From Lachnospiraceae bacterium (GTDB lineage Bacteria > Bacillota > Clostridia > Lachnospirales > Anaerotignaceae): DNA of 7,920 nucleotides. The DNA lies in NCBI GenBank assembly GCA_028695945.1, contig JAQVIB010000092.1, forward strand, positions 1 through 7,920, written 5' to 3'. Position numbers and translations under genes: made by a program. Below the pieces are notes generated by a model. It was given only the letters and a program-made list of their open reading frames with translations. It had not been told where the DNA came from and made no database searches. Below are positions 1-6,579 of this stretch, piece by piece (position 1 is the first letter of the stretch; the number at the start of each line of letters is the position of its first letter).

Positions 1-970
1 CAACATTTAATGGCTTATCAAAAGAATAATTGCCAATAATATCGCCAGCAAGACAAGTGTTTCCTCCTAGCCTGTAGGTAAAGTCTTTCTGGCCTGCTTC
101 CCCGCTGCCCACAATGTTAGGGCGGTATGGCATTTCCAAAACATCCGGCATATGACAAGCAGCTGAAGCATCCAGAATAGCAAGCTGTATGCTATTTTCA
201 AATACATCTAACACCGTACTTACTAAGTAGCCTGTGTTTAAAACAACAGCTTCACCTGGTTCCAAATAAACTTGTACATTATAATTTTTTTTGAACCTAT
301 TAATTACATTAATAAGTGTTTCAACATCATAATCTTCACGGGTAATGTGGTGGCCACCGCCAAAATTAACCCACTCCATTTGTGGCAAAAACTCACCAAA
401 CTTTTCCTCAAAAGCATTTAGTGTTTTAACTAAGTCATTTGAATTTTGCTCGCAAAGTGTATGAAAATGCAATCCACTAACACCATCAAGAGAACTTGCA
501 TCAAAATTTTTCTTTGTAATCCCAAGGCGTGAACCTTCACTGCAAGGGTCATAAAGAGTATGTTCTCCTGTTGAAAATTCAGGATTCACCCTAAGTCCAA
601 TTTTTCTACCCTTACTAAGTGCTTTCCCCTTAAATTTGCTAAGTTGTGCAAAGGAATTGAATACAATATGCCCACAAATGTCTGTAATTTCATCAAATTC
701 ACTATCTAGATAGGCAGGTGAAAAAATATGATTTTCCTTACCCATCTCCTGGTACCCAAGTCGTGCTTCAAACAAACCACTGGCAGTAGCTCCATCTAAA
801 TACTTGCCAATTAAAGGGTAAAGTGAATACATTGAAAATGCCTTCTGTGCAAGTAATATTTTACACCCAGTGCGGTCTATTACTTGTTTCAGTATTTCCA
901 AGTTTTTAATCAGTAAATTTTCGTCCACAATATAATACGGTGTGGAAATTTGGTTAATGTTAAAATCCAT
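1..970 (-). CDS. nspC: Carboxynorspermidine/carboxyspermidine decarboxylase, 3' end cut by window edge
   Basis: This PLP enzyme of the alanine racemase-fold decarboxylase family removes the carboxyl group of carboxyspermidine or carboxynorspermidine, giving spermidine or norspermidine in the cytoplasm. My translation from the ATG at 970 is open for 323 codons to the left edge. The family is roughly 370-380 residues, so about 50 C-terminal residues lie outside the window. Visible motifs are LLAQKAFS with the probable Schiff-base Lys43, GLHFHTLCEQ at 166-175, a Gly-rich GGGHH at 204-208, LEPGEA at 236-241, DASAACHMPDVLEMPYRP at 267-284 with the conserved Cys272, and TCLAGD at 305-310. The Cys-His-Met-Pro-Asp-Val block is highly characteristic of NspC and separates it from diaminopimelate decarboxylase. 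The start lies 8 bases after the dehydrogenase stop, and the AGGAG ribosome site overlaps that stop codon, which suggests translational coupling. Substrate (spermidine or norspermidine series) cannot be read from sequence, but putrescine-making neighbours favour carboxyspermidine. Confidence 0.95.
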   Translation of the reverse strand, partial: MDFNINQISTPYYIVDENLLIKNLEILKQVIDRTGCKILLAQKAFSMYSLYPLIGKYLDGATASGLFEARLGYQEMGKENHIFSPAYLDSEFDEITDICGHIVFNSFAQLSKFKGKALSKGRKIGLRVNPEFSTGEHTLYDPCSEGSRLGITKKNFDASSLDGVSGLHFHTLCEQNSNDLVKTLNAFEEKFGEFLPQMEWVNFGGGHHITREDYDVETLINVINRFKKNYNVQVYLEPGEAVVLNTGYLVSTVLDVFENSIQLAILDASAACHMPDVLEMPYRPNIVGSGEAGQKDFTYRLGGNTCLAGDIIGNYSFDKPLNV

Positions 971-978
971 ATCTACTC

Positions 979-2178
979 CTAGTCTACCAACTCTGGGTTG
1001 AAGCTTTCCTGCCAAGGCAAGCCCCACTTGTTAAGTGCATCCATAAATGGGTCTGGGTCAAATTCCTCTATATTATGCACCCCTGGCTTGTTCCATGTAC
1101 CGTTCATTACTAACATAGCACCAATCATTGCTGGTACACCAGTTGTGTAAGAAATAGCCTGAGATTCAACCTCTCGGTAGCATTCTTCATGGTCGCACAC
1201 GTTGTAAATATAATATAACTTCTCTTTGCCATCTTTTTTGCCTGTAAAAATACAGCCAATATTAGTTTTTCCTTTTGTACGTGGCCCTAATGTTGATGGG
1301 TCTGGCAAAACTGCCTTCAAAAATTGAAGAGGAATAATTTGCTTTCCTTCAAACTCAATTGGTTCAATTGATGTCATACCTACATTTTCAAGGCATTTTA
1401 AATGTGTAATATAGCTTTGACCAAACGTCATGAAGAAACGAATACGCTTTATTCCTTTAATGTTAAGTGCCAACGACTCTAATTCCTCATGATGAAGTAA
1501 GTACATATCTTTTTCACCTATTTCCGGGAAATTATATACTCTTTTAATTTCCATTGGCTCTGTTTCTACCCATTCGCCATTTTCCCAATAGCTTCCCTTT
1601 GCACTTACTTCACGAATGTTTATTTCCGGATTGAAGTTTGTTGCGAAAGGATATCCATGGTCGCCTGCATTTGCATCTAATATGTCAATATAGTTAATTT
1701 CATCAAAGTGGTGTTTTTGTGCATATGCAGAAAATACACCTGTTACACCTGGGTCAAATCCACTTCCTAAAAGTGCAGTAATCCCAGCTTTTTCGAATTT
1801 TTCACGGTATGCCCACTGCCATTTATATTCAAATTTAGCCTCATCTTTCGGCTCATAATTTGCTGTGTCAATGTAATGTGTTTTAGTTGCAAGGCAAGCA
1901 TCCATAATTGTTAAATCCTGATATGGTAGAGCCAGATTTAAAACAACATCTGGTTTAAATTCTGTAATAAGAGCAACCAATTCATCTACATTATCAGCAT
2001 CAACTTGTGCTGTTTGAATTTTAGTTTTTCCACCATCTAATTTTGCTTTAAGTGCATCACATTTACTTTTAGTTCTGCTTGCAATCATAATTTCTTCAAA
2101 AACGTCGCTGTTTTGACAGCATTTGTGAATTGCAACACTTGCAACTCCTCCGCAACCGATAATTAATGCTTTTCCCAT
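979..2178 (-). CDS. Carboxynorspermidine/carboxyspermidine dehydrogenase (saccharopine dehydrogenase family)
   Basis: This enzyme is expected to condense a diamine with L-aspartate beta-semialdehyde and reduce the imine with NADPH, making carboxyspermidine from putrescine (or carboxynorspermidine from diaminopropane) for NspC. The 399-residue protein begins with a Rossmann dinucleotide motif, IIGCGGVAS, at residues 6-14, followed by ASRTKSKC at about 34-41 as seen in this family. A GSGFDPGVTGVF segment near 138-149 and the long C-terminal domain with SYTTGVPAMIGAM near 343-355 also fit the saccharopine dehydrogenase-like fold. Length matches the family, which is about 400 residues. The closest alternative is a saccharopine or lysine-pathway dehydrogenase, but the directly downstream nspC makes the polyamine role far more likely. 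The ATG at 2178 follows a GGAG ribosome site at 8-base spacing. The gene is preceded by the only sizeable gap inside the operon (86 bases after speB). No frameshift or missing motif was seen. Confidence 0.93.
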   Translation of the reverse strand: MGKALIIGCGGVASVAIHKCCQNSDVFEEIMIASRTKSKCDALKAKLDGGKTKIQTAQVDADNVDELVALITEFKPDVVLNLALPYQDLTIMDACLATKTHYIDTANYEPKDEAKFEYKWQWAYREKFEKAGITALLGSGFDPGVTGVFSAYAQKHHFDEINYIDILDANAGDHGYPFATNFNPEINIREVSAKGSYWENGEWVETEPMEIKRVYNFPEIGEKDMYLLHHEELESLALNIKGIKRIRFFMTFGQSYITHLKCLENVGMTSIEPIEFEGKQIIPLQFLKAVLPDPSTLGPRTKGKTNIGCIFTGKKDGKEKLYYIYNVCDHEECYREVESQAISYTTGVPAMIGAMLVMNGTWNKPGVHNIEEFDPDPFMDALNKWGLPWQESFNPELVD

Positions 2179-2264
2179 AATAATTACTCCATTTCCGCCA
2201 TATCTTCGGCAACATATTTTATATTAAACTCTTACCCTACGAAGTAGAGATATGATAAGACACT

Positions 2265-3122
2265 TTAAACTACTTTATTTAAAGAGAGCAGCATTTCCCG
2301 AAGTACCTTACAAGCTACAGCAGTAGATGCCCCACTTTGGTCATAAATTGGTGACAATTCATTAATGTCACATCCAACAATATTAAGTGTGCATACCTTT
2401 GAAATAGAATTTATAAGCTCCATAAATGTTACACCGCCGGCCTCTGGTGTTCCTGTTCCTGGAAACACAGATGGGTCAAGTACATCAAGGTCTAAGGTAA
2501 AATACACCGGCTTCCCTTTCAGCTTTTCTACCGTTTCTGCCAAGGTATTAAAGTTGAATTTGTTCATATAAGTATGGTCTTTTGCAAAAACGAATTCACT
2601 TTTTTCGCCTGAACGTATCCCAAACTGAAAAATTTTACCTTTTCCTACAAGGTCGTAACACCTTCTCAGCACTGTTGCATGAGAATACTTTTCTTCTAAA
2701 TAATCCTCCCTAAGGTCAGCATGTGCATCAAAATGAATAATATGCAAATCTTCGTACTTTTCCTTAACTGCACGAACAGCACCTAAAGTTACTAAATGCT
2801 CGCCACCAATCATAAGCGGAAGTTTCCCATCAGATAAAATCTGACTAGCATAATCTTTAATTTGCTTTAAAACTTTTTCAGTGTTTCCAAATGGAAGTTC
2901 CAAATCTCCGCCGTCGAAAATACTCATGTCATAAAGGTCTGCATCCTTATATGGGCTATAAGTCTCCAGCCCAAAGGATTCGCTACGCATTACCTTGCTA
3001 GCAAAGCGTGTTCCTGGTCTATAGGAGGTAGTAGAATCAAATGGAGCTCCAAAAATCACAATATCAGCTTCGTCGTATTCCTTATCGCAACCGATAAATG
3101 TTTCAATATTTCTATTCAACAT
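2265..3122 (-). CDS. speB: Agmatinase (ureohydrolase/arginase family)
   Basis: Agmatinase hydrolyses agmatine to putrescine and urea using a binuclear manganese centre in the cytoplasm. The 285-residue protein carries the complete metal-ligand set: GGEHLVTLG with His109, HFDAHADLRE with Asp132, His134 and Asp136, and LDLDVLDP with Asp211 and Asp213. The GTGTPEAGG segment at 222-230 follows, as expected for agmatinase-type ureohydrolases. The GGEH rather than GGDH form matches what I recall of Bacillus subtilis SpeB, and the SYRPGTRF and LETYSPY segments near the N terminus also match that type. The start overlaps the end of speE by 11 bases, with a GGGAG ribosome site inside the speE tail, so translation is probably coupled. 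Family members in thermophiles act on N1-aminopropylagmatine instead of agmatine, and the position directly after speE keeps that possibility open. Ureohydrolase activity is well supported; the exact substrate is inferred. Confidence 0.93.
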   Translation of the reverse strand: MLNRNIETFIGCDKEYDEADIVIFGAPFDSTTSYRPGTRFASKVMRSESFGLETYSPYKDADLYDMSIFDGGDLELPFGNTEKVLKQIKDYASQILSDGKLPLMIGGEHLVTLGAVRAVKEKYEDLHIIHFDAHADLREDYLEEKYSHATVLRRCYDLVGKGKIFQFGIRSGEKSEFVFAKDHTYMNKFNFNTLAETVEKLKGKPVYFTLDLDVLDPSVFPGTGTPEAGGVTFMELINSISKVCTLNIVGCDINELSPIYDQSGASTAVACKVLREMLLSLNKVV

Positions 3123-3963
3123 TTTTTAACATCTCCCATACGTAATTTGGTAATGCAAATGAACCCATATGCAACTTTGTGTTATAGTATTTTGTATCAA
3201 TATTAAGTTCATTCCATTGTTTTTCATTTAAGTCTGCCAAAGGTTGATGCTTCTTTGAGGCAAAACCAAACAACCAATGTCCAGATGGATATGTTGGGAT
3301 ATGTGCCTGATACACACGACTTATTGGAAATGATTCCACAATACGTTTATGTGCCCTTAGCATTGCCGTTGCATCGTCTTTATAGAATGGGCTTTCATGC
3401 TGATTAACCATAATTCCATCTTCTCTTAACGCTTTAAAACAGTTTCCGTAGAACTCCTTTGAAAAAAGACCCTCTCCTGGACCAAATGGGTCAGTTGAGT
3501 CTACGATAATCAAATCATAATAATTTTCATATTTTCTAATAAATTTAAGTCCATCTTGGAAATACAGAGTAACTCGTTCATCTTCAAAACCGCACGCAGT
3601 TTTAGGAAGAAATTTCTTGCATACACTAATAACTTCTTCATCAATTTCAACAATATCAATAGTTTCAATGCCTTTGTATTTTGAAAGTTCCCTTGCAACA
3701 CCGCCATCACCAGCACCAATAACTAAAATATTTTTGGCCTCTGGATGGACAGCCATAGGGGTATGCACAATCATTTCATGGTAGATGAATTCATCCTTTT
3801 CGGTTAACATCATATATCCATCAAGAGTTAAAAATCTGCCAAATTCTTCAGATTCAAATATGTCAATTGCTTGAAACTCACTTTTATGACTATAAAGTTG
3901 TTTATCTACTTTTATAGAAAATTTAACATTTTTTGTGTGAAACTCCGAATACCATAAGTCCAA
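3112..3963 (-). CDS. speE: Spermidine synthase (polyamine aminopropyltransferase), TTG start
   Basis: SpeE transfers the aminopropyl group of decarboxylated S-adenosylmethionine to putrescine, giving spermidine and methylthioadenosine. The 283-residue protein shows an N-terminal beta domain, then the methyltransferase-like nucleotide site VIGAGDGG (81-88), VEID with acidic Glu107 (106-109), QDGLKF (136-141), the catalytic DSTDP (155-159), and the IPTYPSGHW segment (222-230) that shapes the amine pocket. YHEMIVH at 61-67 is also typical. Length is normal for bacterial SpeE. The start is TTG at 3963. No ATG is near, the speA stop lies one base upstream, and an almost perfect AAAGGAGG ribosome site sits 8 bases before it. 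speD, which makes the co-substrate, is two genes upstream in the same operon. An agmatine-preferring aminopropyltransferase, as in Thermus-type pathways, cannot be excluded from sequence, although the protein looks closest to Bacillus SpeE. Confidence 0.94.
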   Translation of the reverse strand: MDLWYSEFHTKNVKFSIKVDKQLYSHKSEFQAIDIFESEEFGRFLTLDGYMMLTEKDEFIYHEMIVHTPMAVHPEAKNILVIGAGDGGVARELSKYKGIETIDIVEIDEEVISVCKKFLPKTACGFEDERVTLYFQDGLKFIRKYENYYDLIIVDSTDPFGPGEGLFSKEFYGNCFKALREDGIMVNQHESPFYKDDATAMLRAHKRIVESFPISRVYQAHIPTYPSGHWLFGFASKKHQPLADLNEKQWNELNIDTKYYNTKLHMGSFALPNYVWEMLKNVE

Positions 3964-3964
3964 T

Positions 3965-5425
3965 TTAGCAACCTCCTTTCAAAATATTAATTTTGTTTGC
4001 TTCCAAATCTTCCGTTCCTGTTAACAAACATCCTTTTTCTTTTGCATACTTAATGTAAGCTATAATCTCCTGCGTAATTAATTCACCAGGTGCAAGAATT
4101 GGAATTCCAGGTGGATAGCACATTACAAATTCCGTACAAATTTTGCCAACACTGTCCTCAAGTGCAACCAATTCCTTTTCAGAATAAAAAGCCTCCTGTG
4201 GAGCTACCAGTACAGTTGGATTTATATATTCATGGTCAAGCATACCTGTTTTGTCTTTTTGATATATGCGTTTAATCTCTGCCAAAGCACTAACAAGTCG
4301 CTCCAAATTTTTCTGGCTATCTCCAATAGAAATATAAGCTAGAATGTTTCCAATGTCACCAAACTCAATTTGTATGTCGTACTCATCACGTAAAATATCG
4401 TAAACCTCAATACCTGCCATGCCAATACCCAAGGTATTAATTGAAAGCTTTGTTGCATCAAAGTCATAAACTGTATCACCGTTCACCAATTCCTTAGAAT
4501 AGGCGTAGTAGCCACCAATGCTATTAATTTCATCTCTTGCATACTTAGCCATTTCTGACACCTGCTTAAAGGTATCTTCACCATCTAAAGCAAGCTTTTT
4601 CCTGGAAATATCCAGGCTTGAAAGTAAAAGGTATGAGCCACTTGTGGTTTGCGTTAGATTTATAATTTGACGCACATAATGTGGATTCACATTTTCTCCT
4701 ACCAAAAGTATTGAGCTTTGTGTTAGCGAGCCACCAGATTTATGCATACTAACTGCGGCTAAATCCGCACCTGCCGCCATACCAGAAATGGGCATGTCCT
4801 TGCCAAAATAGAAGTGCGTACCGTGTGCTTCATCTGCCAAAACCTTCATACCATGGCTGTGGGCAAGAGCAGTTATCCCTTTAATATCAGAGCATATACC
4901 ATAGTAGGTTGGGTTGTTCACCAGTACAGCTTTTGCATCTGGATTATTTAAAATAGCCTCTTCAACTGCTTTAAGTGACATTCCCAGGGAAATACCAAGG
5001 CGTTGGTTTAGTTCTGGATTAACATAAACTGGAACTGCACCGCAAAGAATTAATGCATTAATTACGCTTCTATGTACATTTCGTGGAAGAATAATTTTAT
5101 CATTTTTTTTGCAAACAGACATAATCATTGCCTGCACCGCAGAGGTTGTGCCACTTACCATAAAGAAAGCATTCTTTGCCCCAAAAGCCTCTGCCGCTAA
5201 ATCTTCTGCTTCCTTAATTACAGATACAGGATGGCAAAGGTTGTCCAGTGGTTTCATAGAGTTTACATCAAGTGTCAAACATCTTTCACCCAAAAACTCT
5301 GTTAGCTCCTTGTTTCCTTTTCCTCTTTTATGCCCTGGAACATCAAAAGGAACAACTCTTGAAGAAATAAAATCATTTAAGGCATCCATAATAGGTGCTC
5401 TATCTTGTATTTTTAAAGTTTTCAA
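3965..5425 (-). CDS. speA: Arginine (Orn/Lys/Arg family) decarboxylase, aspartate aminotransferase fold
   Basis: This is a cytoplasmic PLP-dependent decarboxylase of the fold-I Orn/Lys/Arg class, 486 residues, similar in size to Bacillus subtilis SpeA. Motifs in order are PFDVPGHKRGKGN at 26-38, FFMVSGTTSAVQAM at 87-100, PRNVHRS with His118, LADEAHGTH with Asp198 and His201, and SMHKSGGSLTQSS at 226-238 with Lys229 as the expected Schiff-base lysine. The small C-terminal domain with PPGIPILAPGE-type sequence is also present. The family contains arginine, lysine and ornithine enzymes that are hard to tell apart by eye. The downstream agmatinase argues for arginine, giving agmatine. The start is TTG at 5425, overlapping the speD stop in the four bases TTGA, with an AGGAAGGA ribosome site upstream. 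An ATG at codon 13 is the alternative start but lacks a good ribosome site. The last codons of the gene contain the ribosome site for speE. Confidence 0.9.
   Translation of the reverse strand: MKTLKIQDRAPIMDALNDFISSRVVPFDVPGHKRGKGNKELTEFLGERCLTLDVNSMKPLDNLCHPVSVIKEAEDLAAEAFGAKNAFFMVSGTTSAVQAMIMSVCKKNDKIILPRNVHRSVINALILCGAVPVYVNPELNQRLGISLGMSLKAVEEAILNNPDAKAVLVNNPTYYGICSDIKGITALAHSHGMKVLADEAHGTHFYFGKDMPISGMAAGADLAAVSMHKSGGSLTQSSILLVGENVNPHYVRQIINLTQTTSGSYLLLSSLDISRKKLALDGEDTFKQVSEMAKYARDEINSIGGYYAYSKELVNGDTVYDFDATKLSINTLGIGMAGIEVYDILRDEYDIQIEFGDIGNILAYISIGDSQKNLERLVSALAEIKRIYQKDKTGMLDHEYINPTVLVAPQEAFYSEKELVALEDSVGKICTEFVMCYPPGIPILAPGELITQEIIAYIKYAKEKGCLLTGTEDLEANKINILKGGC
3972..3979 (-). promoter_or_regulatory. 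Strong ribosome binding site for speE inside the end of speA
   Basis: On the minus strand AAAGGAGG lies within the last codons of speA (Lys-Gly-Gly-Cys-stop), with 8 bases between it and the TTG at 3963. This site decides the unusual speE start, because no ATG occurs nearby, and it indicates coupled translation. Confidence 0.85.
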
Positions 5426-6207
5426 TCTTCTTTTTCCTTCCTAGAAAATACATTACTGCCGCTAAAAATTTCAATCATTTCCTGATGAATGCTGCTGCTG
5501 ATTTGCAACCTTGTTTTTGGCGGAAGTTCATATACATCTGTATTAAATAAATAATTTTGAAGTTCAATATTTTTAATAAGTAAATTGGTATGAAAGATAT
5601 TTGACTGATAAACATTAATGTCAATAGCATCATACTTCCCAAGCGTATCTTTATTGATATAGTCCTGAATAGAGGTAATTTCGTGGTCAATAAAAAGTTT
5701 TTTCCCATTAATATCTCTCGTAAAACCTCTTACCTTATAATCCAAAGTGATAATATCCGAATCAAAACTGCCAATAAGGTAGTCTAGAGTACTAAGTGGT
5801 GTAATTTCTCCACATGTGGCAACGTCAATATCCACCCTAAAGGTTGAAATTGCATTATCTGGATGAAATTCAGGATAAGTGTGAACAGTAACATGGCTTT
5901 TGTCCAAATGTGCCACTACTGCTTCACCATCTTGCATAGTAACCATAGATTGTTCTGCAATTAGAAATGTTACACTAGCACCTTGTGGGTCATAGTCTTG
6001 CTTTGAAACACTAATAACCGTTGCACCTATCATCTCTGTTAGGTGGTACAGAATGTTAGTTAAACGCTCTGAATTATATTGTTCATCAATATATGCAATG
6101 TAATCCCGCTGTTCTCTTTCTGTTTTTGCATAACAAACATCATAAATGTTAAAACTAAGTGATTTAGTTAGGTTATTAAACCCATATAATTTCAGCTTAT
6201 TTTCCAT
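5422..6207 (-). CDS. speD: S-adenosylmethionine decarboxylase proenzyme
   Basis: SpeD is a pyruvoyl enzyme that decarboxylates S-adenosylmethionine to the aminopropyl donor used by SpeE. The 261-residue protein is of the Escherichia coli-like class; its N terminus (KLKLYGFNNLTKSLSFNIYD) is nearly the E. coli sequence as I know it. The self-cleavage site is in LDKSHVTVHTYPE, with Ser104 expected to become the pyruvoyl group. Cys132 in VATCGE sits 28 residues later, the same distance as Ser112 to Cys140 in E. coli. VRGFTRDINGKK and FIDHEI, also family hallmarks, are present. It is slightly shorter than the E. coli protein because of a deletion before the cleavage site. The ATG at 6207 follows the ribosome site AAAGGTGA. 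It is the first gene of the operon and lies just after a leader terminator, so it is the gene most directly controlled by the attenuator. Confidence 0.96.
   Translation of the reverse strand: MENKLKLYGFNNLTKSLSFNIYDVCYAKTEREQRDYIAYIDEQYNSERLTNILYHLTEMIGATVISVSKQDYDPQGASVTFLIAEQSMVTMQDGEAVVAHLDKSHVTVHTYPEFHPDNAISTFRVDIDVATCGEITPLSTLDYLIGSFDSDIITLDYKVRGFTRDINGKKLFIDHEITSIQDYINKDTLGKYDAIDINVYQSNIFHTNLLIKNIELQNYLFNTDVYELPPKTRLQISSSIHQEMIEIFSGSNVFSRKEKED
5435..5442 (-). promoter_or_regulatory. Ribosome binding site for speA inside the end of speD
   Basis: AGGAAGGA on the minus strand lies in the last codons of speD. AAGGA is 9 bases before the TTG at 5425, which overlaps the speD stop TGA. It supports the TTG start over the ATG twelve codons downstream. 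Confidence 0.7.
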
Positions 6208-6210
6208 AAT

Positions 6211-6218
6211 TCACCTTT
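6211..6218 (-). promoter_or_regulatory. Ribosome binding site for speD
   Basis: AAAGGTGA on the minus strand ends three bases before the ATG at 6207. It is clear of the upstream terminator hairpin, so control of the leader is more likely transcriptional than by hiding this site. Confidence 0.7.
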
Positions 6219-6235
6219 CTGCACAAATGCAAAAC

Positions 6236-6288
6236 AAAAAAATCCCAAGCAAACAAAGTGGTATAAAACCACTCATCACTTGAGATTT
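6236..6288 (-). terminator. Intrinsic terminator (attenuator) just upstream of speD
   Basis: On the minus strand AAATCTCAAG (6288-6279) pairs with CTTGGGATTT (6249-6240), ten pairs with one G-U. Inside it, AGTGGT (6273-6268) pairs with ACCACT (6262-6257) around a five-base loop. A run of seven Ts (6242-6236) follows. The speD ATG is 29 bases past the U-run, so termination here would block the whole operon. Since the operon's own promoter lies upstream, this fits conditional termination better than the end of pnp. Confidence 0.85.
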
Positions 6289-6298
6289 AACTATCTTC

Positions 6299-6328
6299 AA
6301 AAAATGCGTTATTTATTTTCGACGCACT
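6299..6328 (-). terminator. Weaker terminator-like hairpin in the leader
   Basis: AGTGCGT (6328-6322) pairs with ACGCATT (6309-6303), seven pairs with one G-U, around a 12-base AT-rich loop. A run of six Ts (6304-6299) partly overlaps the stem. It could be a second attenuator or a structural arm of the leader. The large loop makes strong termination doubtful. Confidence 0.4.
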
Positions 6329-6579
6329 GCCGCTTTTATTTATTCATCTAAGAAGGGTTAGAGTCTATATAGCAAGAATTACTTTTACTACTCTTATTGA
6401 CCGTTTCACAAGTGATATGGTTTTAAGTAACCAACTTATAAAATTTGAGCTTTTAACTCAATCAATAAGGCAACGAAAGTTGCCGTTTCGGCATTTGACC
6501 TGGCTGTCCGTCCGGCCGATTGTATTTGCAAAAGCAAATATGGTCAAAAATTCTTTATGCTTTAACTATCTGGTTTCAT

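Larger units (their letters stand above)
6208..6573 (-). promoter_or_regulatory. Structured 5' leader RNA of the polyamine operon, candidate riboswitch/attenuator
   Basis: From the predicted start near 6573 the operon transcript has about 365 untranslated nucleotides. Reading the minus strand by eye gives these helices. A closing stem pairs TTTGACC (6548-6542) with GGTCAAA (6500-6494) and encloses a perfect 7-bp hairpin (6540-6523) plus a GC-rich GGC/GCC arm (about 6517-6502). Two mutually exclusive hairpins share a GGCA. An 11-bp long-range helix pairs 6469-6459 with 6403-6393, two pairs being G-U. AGAGT (6394-6390) can pair with ACTCT (6364-6360). A hairpin with U-run lies at 6299-6328, and the main terminator is at 6236-6288. 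The segment ATCACTTG (6416-6409) is complementary to CAAGTGAT (6282-6275) in the terminator's left arm and could form an antiterminator. I looked for T-box, SAM-I, lysine, glycine, guanidine, TPP and cobalamin core motifs and found none convincing. The ligand or trans factor is unknown. The terminator architecture is well supported; the aptamer is inference. Confidence 0.72.

Noticed and set aside
1..970. Diaminopimelate decarboxylase (lysA) for the left-edge gene
   Set aside because: The CHMPDVLEMPYRP and TCLAGD blocks and the adjacent dehydrogenase are characteristic of carboxynorspermidine decarboxylase.
2179..2264. Internal promoter or regulatory RNA in the 86-base gap before the dehydrogenase gene
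   Set aside because: A TATAAA-like box is present but no -35 partner, and the only hairpin (CTAC/GTAG, 4 bp) is too weak to call.
6236..6420. T-box leader (uncharged tRNA sensor), suggested by GAGTAGTA near 6392-6385 and TGGT in the terminator stem
   Set aside because: The expected stem I partner motifs and the T-box core AGGGTGGNACCGCG are absent, and the distance from the AGTA-like motif to the terminator is short for a T-box.
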